Shown here: one piece after another, positions 40,563 through 51,215 of the stretch
Layout of the letters: each line of letters begins with the position of its first letter
Position numbering within the stretch: the stretch's first letter is position 1
Source: Sphingomonas sp.
GTDB taxonomy: Bacteria > Pseudomonadota > Alphaproteobacteria > Sphingomonadales > Sphingomonadaceae
Reading direction: 5' to 3'
DNA length: 64,000 nucleotides
Assembly: GCA_025356055.1 (NCBI GenBank)
Contig: JANXUU010000140.1
Span: forward strand, 1-64,000
Made by a program: the position numbers and the translations under genes
The notes under the pieces: model-generated
Told to the model about the DNA's origin: nothing
Seen by the model: the letters and a program-made list of their open reading frames with translations, nothing else
Database searches by the model: none

Positions 40563-42182
40563 GTGGCGTGGGAATATCATTCGCGGTTCTGGGGCCTGTC
40601 GAACTCGGTTGCGAATGCGCGGCGCGACGCGGTCGTGCTCGGGATCCTGATCGGCGCGGTCATGTTGCTCATATGGAACGGCAGCCTGTTTTTCCACGAA
40701 CTGAGCTTTGCCGGCGTTTACGGGGACGGGGTCAAGATTATGACCACCGCGTTGACGCTCAACGTCGCGCTGATCCTGTTCGGCTGGCGCCGCTATGCCG
40801 ATGTCCAGCACGAGAGCGAGCGTCGAGCCGAGAGTGACGCGCGCGCCGCTGTGATGGCTACGACCGACGCGATGACGGGGCTGCTAAACCGCAAGGGCTT
40901 CGCTGATGAAAGCGCGCGCATCGCCAAAAGCGCCGTCTCGTCGGGTGAAAGTTTAACCATGCTCTCGGTGCGGCTCGACCGTTTCAAGTCGGTCAACGAT
41001 CGTCACGGCCATGACGTTGGCGACGAACTGTTGCGCCGTCTGGCCTCGGAGATCCTCCGACTGGTAAATCGCGAAACGGCCGTTGCGCGGCTCTCGGGCG
41101 ATGAGTTTGCGTTGGCATTGGTCCTCCCGCTGAGCGATGCCCCTGCGATCGACACGCTTGCCGAACTGCTGCTGCGGACCATCACTCAGCCCTTCGAACT
41201 CGAGGGCAGATATATTCAGCTGGGCGCCTATGTAGGCATCGCACGCTCCGATGGACGGCCGACGGGGGTCGCCAACTTGCTGCGCCGCGCCGACATCGCC
41301 CTCGATCAAGCGCGCAGTAGCCGAAGCGCGCGCCCGCTGTGGTTCGATGCCGGGATGGAGAGCGCGCTCATTGCCCAAAGCGAGATCGAGCAGGGCATTC
41401 GCTTCGCACTTGAGCATGAACAGTTCGAGCCCTATTTCGAGCCGCAAATCGACCTCGCCAGCGGCCGGCTAATCGGGTTCGAGGCGCTTGCCCGCTGGAA
41501 TCACTGCCTGTCAGGGCTCATCATGCCTGACCAGTTCATTCCGGTCGCCGAGGAAATTGGCCTCATCGGCCGCCTGTCCGAACAGGTTATGCGCGCCGCC
41601 TTTCGCGCCGCGGTCGGCTGGCATTCGTCGATCAATCTCTCGGTTAACGTCTCGCCCAAAATGCTCAGTGACGCGTGGCTTGCACAAAAGATTGTCCGCT
41701 TGCTGAGCGAGACCGGGCTTCCCGCCAACCGGCTGGTGGTCGAGATAACCGAAAGCTCGCTCTTCGCGGATATCGACCAGGCGCGGACGATCGTCGATAG
41801 CCTCAAGAATCAAGGAATCCGTATCGCACTCGATGATTTCGGCACCGGTTTTTCGTCGCTGTCCTATTTGCGCTCGCTGCCGTTCGACGTCATCAAGATC
41901 GACCGCAGCTTCATCGCCACGCTTCGGCGCGACCGCCAGAGCGCCGCGATCGTCCGCGCCGTGACAACTCTTGCCACCGCGCTTGACGTGCCAGTCACGG
42001 TCGAGGGGATCGAGGATGCCGATACACTGGAAGCGGTTGTGGCGATGGGCTGTGCGGTCGGCCAGGGCTGGTATTTCGGCAAGCCGATGACCGCCGACCA
42101 GGCCGGCGCAATGGTTCGCGCCAGCGTTGCAGGTGACGTCGTTCTGGCTGCGGCGCCGACCCCGATCGCGCGCGCGGTCTAG
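40563..42182 (+). CDS. membrane GGDEF-EAL protein (c-di-GMP turnover)
   Basis: Two membrane helices (about 24-44 and 58-75) anchor the cytoplasmic domains. The GGDEF domain (about 100-255) has SGDEF at 178-182 in place of GGDEF, so cyclase activity is uncertain, and no RxxD I-site is clear. The EAL domain (about 272-520) keeps the catalytic set: EAL (307-309), NVSPKM, EITES (394-398), DDFGTG (424-429), K445 and E481-GIE. It is therefore most likely a phosphodiesterase lowering c-di-GMP. The GTG start is the only one that keeps both helices. Confidence 0.9.
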   Translation: MAWEYHSRFWGLSNSVANARRDAVVLGILIGAVMLLIWNGSLFFHELSFAGVYGDGVKIMTTALTLNVALILFGWRRYADVQHESERRAESDARAAVMATTDAMTGLLNRKGFADESARIAKSAVSSGESLTMLSVRLDRFKSVNDRHGHDVGDELLRRLASEILRLVNRETAVARLSGDEFALALVLPLSDAPAIDTLAELLLRTITQPFELEGRYIQLGAYVGIARSDGRPTGVANLLRRADIALDQARSSRSARPLWFDAGMESALIAQSEIEQGIRFALEHEQFEPYFEPQIDLASGRLIGFEALARWNHCLSGLIMPDQFIPVAEEIGLIGRLSEQVMRAAFRAAVGWHSSINLSVNVSPKMLSDAWLAQKIVRLLSETGLPANRLVVEITESSLFADIDQARTIVDSLKNQGIRIALDDFGTGFSSLSYLRSLPFDVIKIDRSFIATLRRDRQSAAIVRAVTTLATALDVPVTVEGIEDADTLEAVVAMGCAVGQGWYFGKPMTADQAGAMVRASVAGDVVLAAAPTPIARAV

Positions 42183-42441
42183 GGCGCCAGCGGGGCGGGA
42201 CCAAGTTCGAAAGGTTGCGCAAAGTTTACGTTTGATCGATTCAATCGGCGTTCCCACTTCCCCGGCTGATCTGGGGCGTTATAGTTCCTCGAGAAAACTG
42301 TAGCAAAGCAAGATTGCAGCGGCCGCGACGAGCACCCCCGGAGGCCGTTTTTCGGCGCCCCGCGTCCCCTATCGGGACGGCGAGAGCGATCAGGCGCGCC
42401 CCGGGATTGATGACGTGGTAAAAGCATCGTTAGGTATGCGG

Positions 42442-42618
42442 ATGAATCCGATTCGAGCCGTCATTGCCTTCGATCCGCGCCAATTCGGGCGGGGCCGACC
42501 CTTCCTGCCGGCGCTTGCCGAGCGCGGTAGGCAATCGAGCGCGATTCTCGATGACTTGAAGCTATTCGCGTCCACATTCTGTGGTGGCTTTCTGTTCGTC
42601 GCGCTCTACTTCGCGTGA
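42442..42618 (+). CDS. small single-helix membrane protein
   Basis: A 58-residue product with a basic, Pro/Gly-containing N-terminal part (FGRGRPFLPALAERGRQS) and a hydrophobic C-terminal helix (LKLFASTFCGGFLFVALYFA). Small proteins of this pattern are common and uncharacterised in sphingomonads, as far as I recall. Either of two ATG codons 6 bases apart could start it. It ends 18 bases before the convergent MFS gene. Confidence 0.5.
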   Translation: MNPIRAVIAFDPRQFGRGRPFLPALAERGRQSSAILDDLKLFASTFCGGFLFVALYFA

Positions 42619-42635
42619 GCAGGGCAGGGCGAGGT

Positions 42636-43937
42636 TTAGTCGCACGCCTTGTGCAACAGCCAGCCGAGCCAAGCTGCGATAATGCTGGCGACGGCGACGA
42701 TCAGCAAAGTGTCCGCGACCGTTACGCCCAGTTGCACCGCCGCGGTCAAAACCAGCGTTGCCAGCACCATTAGACCTGAATTTACGATGTTGTTCGCCGC
42801 GACCGTGCGCGCTGTCTCCGACTTGGCGACAGTGGTCGTCAGGAAAGCGTAGAGCGGAACCACGAACATGCCCCCGGCGATTGCGACCCCGAGCAGGTCG
42901 AGCACTACCGCCCAACTGTTTGGCATCGCGAGGAACCCATGGAACCCGCGCAACGGTTCGCCCGCGGGAAGCGGCGGCCAGAACTTCACCCGGCGATAAA
43001 GATCTAGCACGAACAGCCCCATTCCAAGCGCCGACGCCGGTGAGTAGCGTGCGGATACACGCCCGCACAGCAGCCGGTTGACCGCGACCGACCCCAGCGC
43101 CACGCCGATCGAGAAAACCGCCAGGAACAGCGTCGCGACATGCTGATCCGACCCCAGTCCGTTTTTGACCAGCGGCGGGAATTGCGCGGCGAGCACCGCC
43201 CCCATCGCCCAGAAAAAGCTGATCGCCAGGATCGCGATGAACAGCCGGCGGATATGGAGCGTTGCACTGACCAGCGCGATCGAGGCGCGAACGATATGCC
43301 AGTCCATCGTAAAACTTGGAGCGTGCGGGTCAGGCGGGGCAGGAGGCACCATCCCCCCGACCCAGCGCCCGACCACCGCGACCATTACCACGGCCACCGC
43401 GGCGCGCACTGCGTGAAAGCCGTCGGCGGTCTGATATACCAGCACCCCACCAAGCAATGTCCCGCCAAGGATTGCGACATATGTCCCGGCCTCGACCAGC
43501 CCGGTCCCACCGAGCACTTCGCTGTCTTCGAGATGCTGCGGCAGCACGGCATATTTAATCGGCCCGAAGAAAGTCGAGTGAACCCCCATCGCGGTCAGCG
43601 CGATCAGCAGCAGAACGATATTCTGGAGAAGCAATCCCGCCGCTCCCAACAGCATGATGACGATTTCGGCCGACTTGACGATGCGGATGATGCGCGCCTT
43701 GTCGTTTGAATCCGCGAGCTGCCCGGCGAGCGCGGAGAGCAGGAAGAAGGGCAGGATGAACAGCCCACCGGCAATCGCGCTGAACGTCGCTTCCTGCCGC
43801 GCATCGCCATAGATACCGTAGATGACAAGCAGGACCATCGATGTGCGGAACAGATTGTCGTTAAACGCACCGAGGAACTGAGTCGCGAACAGCGGCAGGA
43901 ATCTGCGTGACCGGAGCAGGTGGAGACTGTCCTGCAT
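42636..43937 (-). CDS. MFS transporter, LplT-like (lysophospholipid)
   Basis: A membrane transporter of about 433 residues with 12 predicted helices. The N-terminus (RRFLPLFATQFLGAFNDNLF) is the characteristic opening of LplT and of the MFS half of acyl-ACP synthetase fusions; these flip lyso-phospholipids inward for re-acylation. HSTFFGPIKYAVLPQHL is another family motif. No acyltransferase domain is attached. The ATG used gives this family N-terminus; a longer frame adds about 49 residues without support. It is divergent from pgsA, another phospholipid gene. Confidence 0.85.
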   Translation of the reverse strand: MQDSLHLLRSRRFLPLFATQFLGAFNDNLFRTSMVLLVIYGIYGDARQEATFSAIAGGLFILPFFLLSALAGQLADSNDKARIIRIVKSAEIVIMLLGAAGLLLQNIVLLLIALTAMGVHSTFFGPIKYAVLPQHLEDSEVLGGTGLVEAGTYVAILGGTLLGGVLVYQTADGFHAVRAAVAVVMVAVVGRWVGGMVPPAPPDPHAPSFTMDWHIVRASIALVSATLHIRRLFIAILAISFFWAMGAVLAAQFPPLVKNGLGSDQHVATLFLAVFSIGVALGSVAVNRLLCGRVSARYSPASALGMGLFVLDLYRRVKFWPPLPAGEPLRGFHGFLAMPNSWAVVLDLLGVAIAGGMFVVPLYAFLTTTVAKSETARTVAANNIVNSGLMVLATLVLTAAVQLGVTVADTLLIVAVASIIAAWLGWLLHKACD

Positions 43938-44067
43938 TTGGCGACCGTGGGAAACCCTCTCATGCAGCCCATAAAATCCGGGCCACGCCAGCGACATAGC
44001 GGCTTGCGCCAGCACCGCAACATCGCGGATTTGAACGCCGCGCCCGCCGCGCCTATCAGCACCGGGC

Positions 44068-44634
44068 ATGTTCACCCTCCCCAACCTCCTGACCTTGTCG
44101 CGGATCTTCGCGGTGCCGATCCTGGTGTTCCTTTTGTGGCGTCCCCTGCCGATCGACTATGCGATTACCTTCGCGCTCTACTGCATTGTCGGCCTGACCG
44201 ATTATTTCGATGGTTACGTTGCGCGCGCGAAGGGGCAGATAAGTCGACTAGGCCAATTTCTCGACCCGATCGCCGACAAGATCATGATTGCGGCGGTGCT
44301 GATGATGCTGATCTCAAGCCGCAAGGCCAACCCCGATCCAGAGATTTATGGCCTTCACATTATCGCCGCCCTGATCATCCTGTTGCGCGAGATTATCGTT
44401 TCGGGCCTTCGCGAATATCTTGCCACGCTGCAGGTCTCGATGCCCGTCAGCCAACTCGCCAAGTGGAAAACCACTTTCCAGATCATCGCGTTGGGCGCGC
44501 TGATCCTGGGTGGCGCAGTGCCAAGGATGCCATGGGTTCACATTGTCGGCCTCGTCAGCCTTTGGGTTGCCGCAACGCTGACACTAATCACGGGCTGGGA
44601 TTATTTGCGGACCGGGATGAAACATTTCGATTGA
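44068..44634 (+). CDS. pgsA: CDP-diacylglycerol-glycerol-3-phosphate 3-phosphatidyltransferase
   Basis: It makes phosphatidylglycerol phosphate, the committed step to phosphatidylglycerol and cardiolipin. The 188-residue membrane protein carries the exact CDP-alcohol phosphotransferase motif: D48-G-x2-A-R, G62, D66 and D70. MFTLPNLLTLSRI is the usual N-terminus of PgsA. Confidence 0.95.
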   Translation: MFTLPNLLTLSRIFAVPILVFLLWRPLPIDYAITFALYCIVGLTDYFDGYVARAKGQISRLGQFLDPIADKIMIAAVLMMLISSRKANPDPEIYGLHIIAALIILLREIIVSGLREYLATLQVSMPVSQLAKWKTTFQIIALGALILGGAVPRMPWVHIVGLVSLWVAATLTLITGWDYLRTGMKHFD

Positions 44635-44701
44635 TCGATTTTTACATTCGCGCTGACCAAGTTTAATCGCTTCCCTCGATACCTGGCCGCGTCTAGTTTA
44701 A

Positions 44702-46942
<2,241 letters not shown>

Positions 46943-46947
46943 AACTG

Positions 46948-46989
46948 GCGACCGCGGCGAGCTCGTCTTATCGAGCGCGCCGCGGTCAC
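46948..46989. terminator. shared hairpin between katG and oxyR
   Basis: GACCGCGGCG and CGCCGCGGTC form a perfect outer stem, with an inner AGCTCG/CGAGCG stem and a short loop. It fills most of the 51-bp gap between the two convergent stops and could end transcription from both sides. No strong T-run is present on either side. Confidence 0.55.
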
Positions 46990-46993
46990 TTGA

Positions 46994-47896
46994 TCAGGCG
47001 ATATCTTGCGCCTCGATCAGCGCGTCTCCGAGCAAGCGGAACTCCGCCGCGCGCGGACTACCTTTGCGCCATGCCAGCGCGATTCGCCGCGACGACCGGT
47101 CGGCATCCAGCCGCCGCGTGACGATTCCGGTGCCATCGAGGATCCCCGCAGACACTGCCATTTGCGGCACGAGCGTCAGCCCCAGCCCATTGTCAACCAT
47201 CTGCACGAGCGTATGGAGCGAGGTGCCGAGCATCCGCGCCTCGGCGCGCAGCTGAGGCCGGTTGCACGCCGCCAGCGCATGGTCTTTGAGGCAATGTCCG
47301 TCCTCGAGTAGCAACAGCCGATGCTCGTCGATCGCGTGCGCCGCAATCGTCGCGGGCGGGTCCTCGCCAGGCGGAAAAGCGATCAGCAGCTCGTCCTCGA
47401 AAAGGTCCATCATCTCGACCTCGCCGCAGGCGTAGGGCGCGGCGAGGAGCACGCAATCAAGCAGCCCGCGATGAAGCGCATCGCACGCCGCCTGACTCGC
47501 CTCCTCGCGCAGGAACAGCTTCAGTTCGGGCCAGCGCGCTCGCAAACGAGGCAAGATCGCGGGCAGCAGGAACGGAGCGATTGTCGGGATCACGCCCATG
47601 CGCAACTCGCCGGTGAGCGGCAGCCCCTCGGCGCGCGCCATGTCGGCGAGTTCCTCGGCCTCGCGCAGCACGCGCCGCGCCTTCTCGGCAATGCGCTGGC
47701 CCAGCGGCGTGAAGCGGACCACCCGCCGCGTTCGCTCGACCAGCGTTACCCCGACCAGCGTCTCCAGTTCGCGCAAGCTCGCGGACAAGGTCGACTGAGT
47801 GATGAAGCAGCTTTCGGCCGCCTTGCCGAAATGGCCATAGTCGCGCAGCGCGACGAGATATTGAAGCTGCTTGATGGTGGGAAGGTAGACGGTCAT
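46994..47896 (-). CDS. oxyR: hydrogen-peroxide sensor OxyR
   Basis: A LysR-family activator of peroxide defence. The 300-residue product has the N-terminal helix-turn-helix (GKAAESCFITQSTLSASL, 24-41). The effector domain holds the two redox cysteines in the OxyR pattern LLLLEDGHCLKDHALAAC, C202 and C211, which form the activating disulphide. This and the adjoining katG make OxyR secure among LysR types. Confidence 0.93.
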   Translation of the reverse strand: MTVYLPTIKQLQYLVALRDYGHFGKAAESCFITQSTLSASLRELETLVGVTLVERTRRVVRFTPLGQRIAEKARRVLREAEELADMARAEGLPLTGELRMGVIPTIAPFLLPAILPRLRARWPELKLFLREEASQAACDALHRGLLDCVLLAAPYACGEVEMMDLFEDELLIAFPPGEDPPATIAAHAIDEHRLLLLEDGHCLKDHALAACNRPQLRAEARMLGTSLHTLVQMVDNGLGLTLVPQMAVSAGILDGTGIVTRRLDADRSSRRIALAWRKGSPRAAEFRLLGDALIEAQDIA

Positions 47897-48032
47897 GGAG
47901 GTTTCCGATCAATTTAGCCACTTTAAGCGTCGCAAGCGATAAAAACCAGCGCTTGAAGCCGGCCCGCGCTCTGACTTTGCATTGGGCGAGGCGCGTCCTA
48001 CATTGTCTATTCCACTCGAAAGGGACCTAACC

Positions 48033-48728
48033 TTGGCCTCGCCGTTGATCGACTATCTGGATTCGGTAAAGGCGCGCGATCCCGCCGCGCGTTCGCGGTG
48101 GGAAGTCATGCTCTATCCCGGCGTGTGGGCACTCGCGTTTCACCGCGTCGCCCACTGGCTTTATGGCGGCAAGCTGTTTTTCCTCGCGCGTCTCGTCAAT
48201 CACATCGGCCGGGGGCTGACCGCGATCGACATTCACCCCGGCGCGACGATCGGGAAGAATTTCTTCATCGACCATGGGTTCACCGTGATCGGCGAGACCG
48301 CGACGATTGGCGACAATGTCACCATTTACCAGAACGTCACATTGGGCGGCACCAACCCGTCGAACGGCGTCAACGGCAAGCGCCACCCGACCTTGCATGA
48401 CGGAGTCGTGATCGGTTCGGGCGCGCAGGTGCTCGGGCCGATTGAGGTCGGCGCGGGCGCGCGCGTCGGCGCCAATGCTGTCGTCACCAGGGACGTCGCG
48501 CCCCAGACGACCGTCGTCGGCATCCCCGCGCGCCCGGTCGATGCCGACCTGATCCACTACAGCCCGGGATTCATCGCCTACGGGACCCCGTGCGGCGAGG
48601 ATTGCGATCCCCAGCCAGCGTGCTTCGCCGCGTTAGAGCAGGAAGTCTCGGCGATGCGGAAGGAGTTGGCGGCTCTCCGCGCCGAGATGGCTGCGCCGCT
48701 CCCCATCCCCAAGGTGAAAAGCGCTTGA
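48033..48728 (+). CDS. cysE: serine O-acetyltransferase
   Basis: It makes O-acetylserine from serine and acetyl-CoA, the first step of cysteine synthesis. The roughly 231-residue product has the N-terminal helical domain and a left-handed beta-helix of hexapeptide repeats (GATIGKNFFIDHGFTVIGET, then ATIGDNVTIYQNVTLGG). A Cys-containing C-terminal tail (CGEDCDPQPAC) and coiled coil are added. The TTG start is chosen for its AAAGGGA ribosome site 7 bases upstream; another TTG lies 17 codons earlier. It is divergent from oxyR and overlaps the next gene. Confidence 0.92.
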   Translation: MASPLIDYLDSVKARDPAARSRWEVMLYPGVWALAFHRVAHWLYGGKLFFLARLVNHIGRGLTAIDIHPGATIGKNFFIDHGFTVIGETATIGDNVTIYQNVTLGGTNPSNGVNGKRHPTLHDGVVIGSGAQVLGPIEVGAGARVGANAVVTRDVAPQTTVVGIPARPVDADLIHYSPGFIAYGTPCGEDCDPQPACFAALEQEVSAMRKELAALRAEMAAPLPIPKVKSA

Positions 48729-49069
48729 GCGTCATCGCGGCGTTCCCCAGTCCACGCGACCGGCAGGCGGTTACCGCCTTCGACAGGCTAGAACTCCAGC
48801 GGATTCTCGACCTCTACGGACGGATGGTCGCCGCTGGGCACTGGCGTGATTATGCAATGTCGTTCGGTCGCGATGTCGCCAGTTTTGCTGCTTTCCGCAG
48901 AGCCGCCGAGCGCCCCGAGATACGCATCGAAAAACGCCCCCAACTGCGCGTGAAACAAGGTGCCTTCGCCCTTGTCAGCGAACATGGCGCAGTGCTGAAA
49001 CGCGGTCATGAACTCGCGAGCGTGTTGGCCCCGCTCGAGCGCCGGCTTATGCGGCTGGTTGAAGACTGA
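48725..49069 (+). CDS. DUF2794 family protein
   Basis: A small cytoplasmic protein of an uncharacterised alphaproteobacterial family. From a TTG codon that overlaps the cysE stop (TTGA) the product is 114 residues. The family pattern FDRLELQRILDLYGRMVAAG and WRDYAMSFGRDVASFAAFRR is clear. Translational coupling to cysE is likely, but no functional link is known to me. Confidence 0.85.
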   Translation: MSVIAAFPSPRDRQAVTAFDRLELQRILDLYGRMVAAGHWRDYAMSFGRDVASFAAFRRAAERPEIRIEKRPQLRVKQGAFALVSEHGAVLKRGHELASVLAPLERRLMRLVED

Positions 49070-49246
49070 CGCGATCCTTCGTCGCGGAAAGATAGCAGGG
49101 TCGAAGGCAATGCCATCCGCCATGCGATGAATAATTTCCCTTGGCTACGGCAGCGTATTGGTACGTCAGTACAGCGCCCTTCCAGCATGAAAACGGCCGA
49201 CGCAAGCTTTTGCTGCGCCGGCCCTTATCAGGGAGATATCTCTCGA

Positions 49247-49543
49247 TTAGCGATAGTATCGGTGGCACCTCGGGCCCAGATTATTCTTCTCGATCGCGCG
49301 GCCACCGAGCGCGCCGGCGCCAGCACCGATCAGCGTGCCCGCGGTTCCGCCGACGAGCGCGTGGCCAAGCAGCCCACCACCAACGGCTCCGACGATCGTG
49401 CCGGTGGTGCCACTACGACGGTGGCAATATTGATTGCTGTAGGCATAGCCGCGATAGCGATGACGAGCATCAGCGGCGGTCGGCGCAACGAGTGCTGGAA
49501 GCGCGACGGCTGCAGCTGCGAGCGCTAGAATGGTCTTGCGCAT
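49247..49543 (-). CDS. exported glycine-zipper protein
   Basis: The 98-residue product has a signal peptide (MRKTILALAAAAVALPALVA), then a glycine-zipper helix pair (GTIVGAVGGGLLGHALVGG, GTLIGAGAGALGG) as in the 17-kDa-antigen/SlyB-like envelope proteins. It should sit in the periplasm or outer membrane. There is no lipobox Cys after the signal, so it is probably not lipidated. Two Cys (YCHRR, RCHRY) may pair. It is divergent from the YedK-like gene. Confidence 0.8.
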   Translation of the reverse strand: MRKTILALAAAAVALPALVAPTAADARHRYRGYAYSNQYCHRRSGTTGTIVGAVGGGLLGHALVGGTAGTLIGAGAGALGGRAIEKNNLGPRCHRYYR

Positions 49544-49688
49544 GTTAAAATTCCTCTTTCGATAATGTTATGTACCCAACGCAACAGCCTTGCCATGGGT
49601 TGCGTGAACCTGAAACAACAAGCTGTTCAGCTTGACGCGGTCGGCACGGCTTTAAAGAACTAATCGGTAACGGGGACGTTCCGCCGGT

Positions 49689-50318
49689 ATGTGCAATCTC
49701 TATACGATGACCGCCACGGTTGACGAGCTTCGACGACTGTTCGGTGGCTTCGAAGGCGACACCGTCAATCTTTCGCCTTTCGACGAAATTTACCCTGGCA
49801 GGACGGCGCCGATGCTTCGACGCGACCAAGGCGGGGCGCTGCGGCTTGACATGATGACCTGGGGCTTCCCAGGTCCCGTCGCCGCGAAAGGGCGACCGGT
49901 CACCAACGTCCGCAATCTCGACAGTCCATTCTGGCGCTCGGCGCTGGGCAATGTCGATCGGGGCTGCATCGTACCCGTCACGCGCTTTTGCGAGTGGAGC
50001 GCCAAGGCCGACCCGGCGACGAAGCGCAAGGTCAAGCACTGGTTCGGGATGCACGAGGCGCACGACCCGTTGTTCGCCTTCGCCGGGCTGTGGCGGCCGG
50101 GCGCGAAGGACGGCAGCGACGAGGATGGAAGCAATGGCCCGTTCATGGCCTTCCTGACGTGCGACGCCAACGCCACCGTTGGCGCGATCCACCCCAAGGC
50201 GATGCCCGTCATGCTGCGCCCTGCCGATGCGCTCGGCTGGCTGACCCACGACCGCGACTCGGCTTGCGCTCTTGCCATTCCTTTTGCCGACGCCGACATG
50301 GTTCGCTTGGAACTATGA
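49689..50318 (+). CDS. SOS-response-associated peptidase-fold protein (YedK/HMCES)
   Basis: It protects abasic sites in single-stranded DNA by a covalent link through the N-terminal Cys. The 209-residue product starts MCNLY, giving Cys2 after Met removal. N73 in TNVRNL, E102 in RFCEW and H168 in GAIHPKAMPVML complete the active-site set known from E. coli YedK. No LexA box was sought in detail. A small Lys/Ala-rich gene follows after 11 bases and may be co-transcribed. Confidence 0.92.
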   Translation: MCNLYTMTATVDELRRLFGGFEGDTVNLSPFDEIYPGRTAPMLRRDQGGALRLDMMTWGFPGPVAAKGRPVTNVRNLDSPFWRSALGNVDRGCIVPVTRFCEWSAKADPATKRKVKHWFGMHEAHDPLFAFAGLWRPGAKDGSDEDGSNGPFMAFLTCDANATVGAIHPKAMPVMLRPADALGWLTHDRDSACALAIPFADADMVRLEL

Positions 50319-50329
50319 CAGGAGACGGC

Positions 50330-50659
50330 ATGGCAAAGGCGGATGGCAAGAAGGCCAAGAAGGCGAAAGGCCCAGACACCAAGCCAAAGGGCGAGAAAAA
50401 GGCACGCAAGCCCGGCAGTCGGAGCGGAATGGACGCGCTGGCGAAGCTTGCCGATCACCCGCTGGTGACCGACCTCTTGGCAATTGGCGCGATGGCCGCC
50501 GTCGCCGCGATCGCCGAACATGGCGTCGCAAAGAAGAACGGGAGCAGCTCCGATGGTTCGCGCAAGGCGGTCAAGGCTGCCGGGAAAGCAGCGGCGGCGG
50601 CGATTGGCCAGCGGTTGATGAAGGAAGTCGGCGGATTTGGTGCAGCGGCGAAGAAATAG
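50330..50659 (+). CDS. Lys/Ala-rich small protein, function unknown
   Basis: The 109-residue product has a strongly basic, disordered N-terminus (about 40 residues rich in Lys with KKAKKAKGPDTKPKGEKKAR), a hydrophobic helix (PLVTDLLAIGAMAAVAAIAE, about 50-69) and a basic Ala-rich C-terminus. It resembles histone-H1-like tails in composition only. An AGGAGA ribosome site supports the ATG. It lies 11 bases after the abasic-site protein, which could hint at a DNA-linked role, and ends 6 bases from the convergent rsmD. Confidence 0.7.
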   Translation: MAKADGKKAKKAKGPDTKPKGEKKARKPGSRSGMDALAKLADHPLVTDLLAIGAMAAVAAIAEHGVAKKNGSSSDGSRKAVKAAGKAAAAAIGQRLMKEVGGFGAAAKK

Positions 50660-50665
50660 CCGACG

Positions 50666-51205
50666 CTATTTGCGAAGTAACGTGATTCTGGCCGGGCCGG
50701 TATCGCGTTCGACGTCGATTGCCAGATCCTCTGGCGCGACTACGACCTGCTTGCGCTGAGTCTCGATTGCCAGCCACCCGCCCTCGCCGAGCCACCCCGC
50801 GCGACCGACCGAGGCGATCACCGCGACGGAGGCCTTCGGCGAATAAGGCGGGTCCGCAAACACTAGGTCGAACGCGGGCAGGGGCGGAAGTTTCAGAGCC
50901 GACGCCAGCCGCACATCGGCGCGCGCTCCTGCGCCAAGCCTGGCAACATTTGCCTGGATCGTTTTGACCGCCGCATTGTCATTTTCGATGAAGGTCACAT
51001 GCGCTGCGCCCCGTGAAAGCGCCTCGAGTCCGAGTGCCCCGCTCCCAGCGAACAGGTCGGCCACGCGCAGACCTTCGAGTGATCCCAGCCTGCTCACCAG
51101 CATCGAGAATAATGTCTCGCGCGTGCGGTCGGCGGTTGGCCGGGTTGCCTCTCCCGGCGGCGCAATGATTGTCCGCCCGCGCCAATCGCCGGCGATGATC
51201 CTCAC
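50666..51205 (-). CDS. rsmD: 16S rRNA (guanine966-N2)-methyltransferase
   Basis: It methylates G966 of 16S rRNA. The 179-residue product has RIIAGDWRGRTI at its N-terminus, PTADRTRETLFSML (23-36), the SAM-binding LFAGSGALG (51-59) and catalytic DPPY (118-121), all typical of RsmD. A GTG start is used; longer frames run into the pseudouridine synthase gene. It lies 10 bases downstream of that gene in the same direction, so two RNA-modification genes are paired. Confidence 0.93.
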   Translation of the reverse strand: MRIIAGDWRGRTIIAPPGEATRPTADRTRETLFSMLVSRLGSLEGLRVADLFAGSGALGLEALSRGAAHVTFIENDNAAVKTIQANVARLGAGARADVRLASALKLPPLPAFDLVFADPPYSPKASVAVIASVGRAGWLGEGGWLAIETQRKQVVVAPEDLAIDVERDTGPARITLLRK

Positions 51206-51215
51206 GAAAGGGTTT

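Noticed and set aside
42390..42575. Minus-strand 61-codon frame beside the GGDEF-EAL gene
   Set aside because: It overlaps a better plus-strand small membrane protein and lacks a ribosome site.
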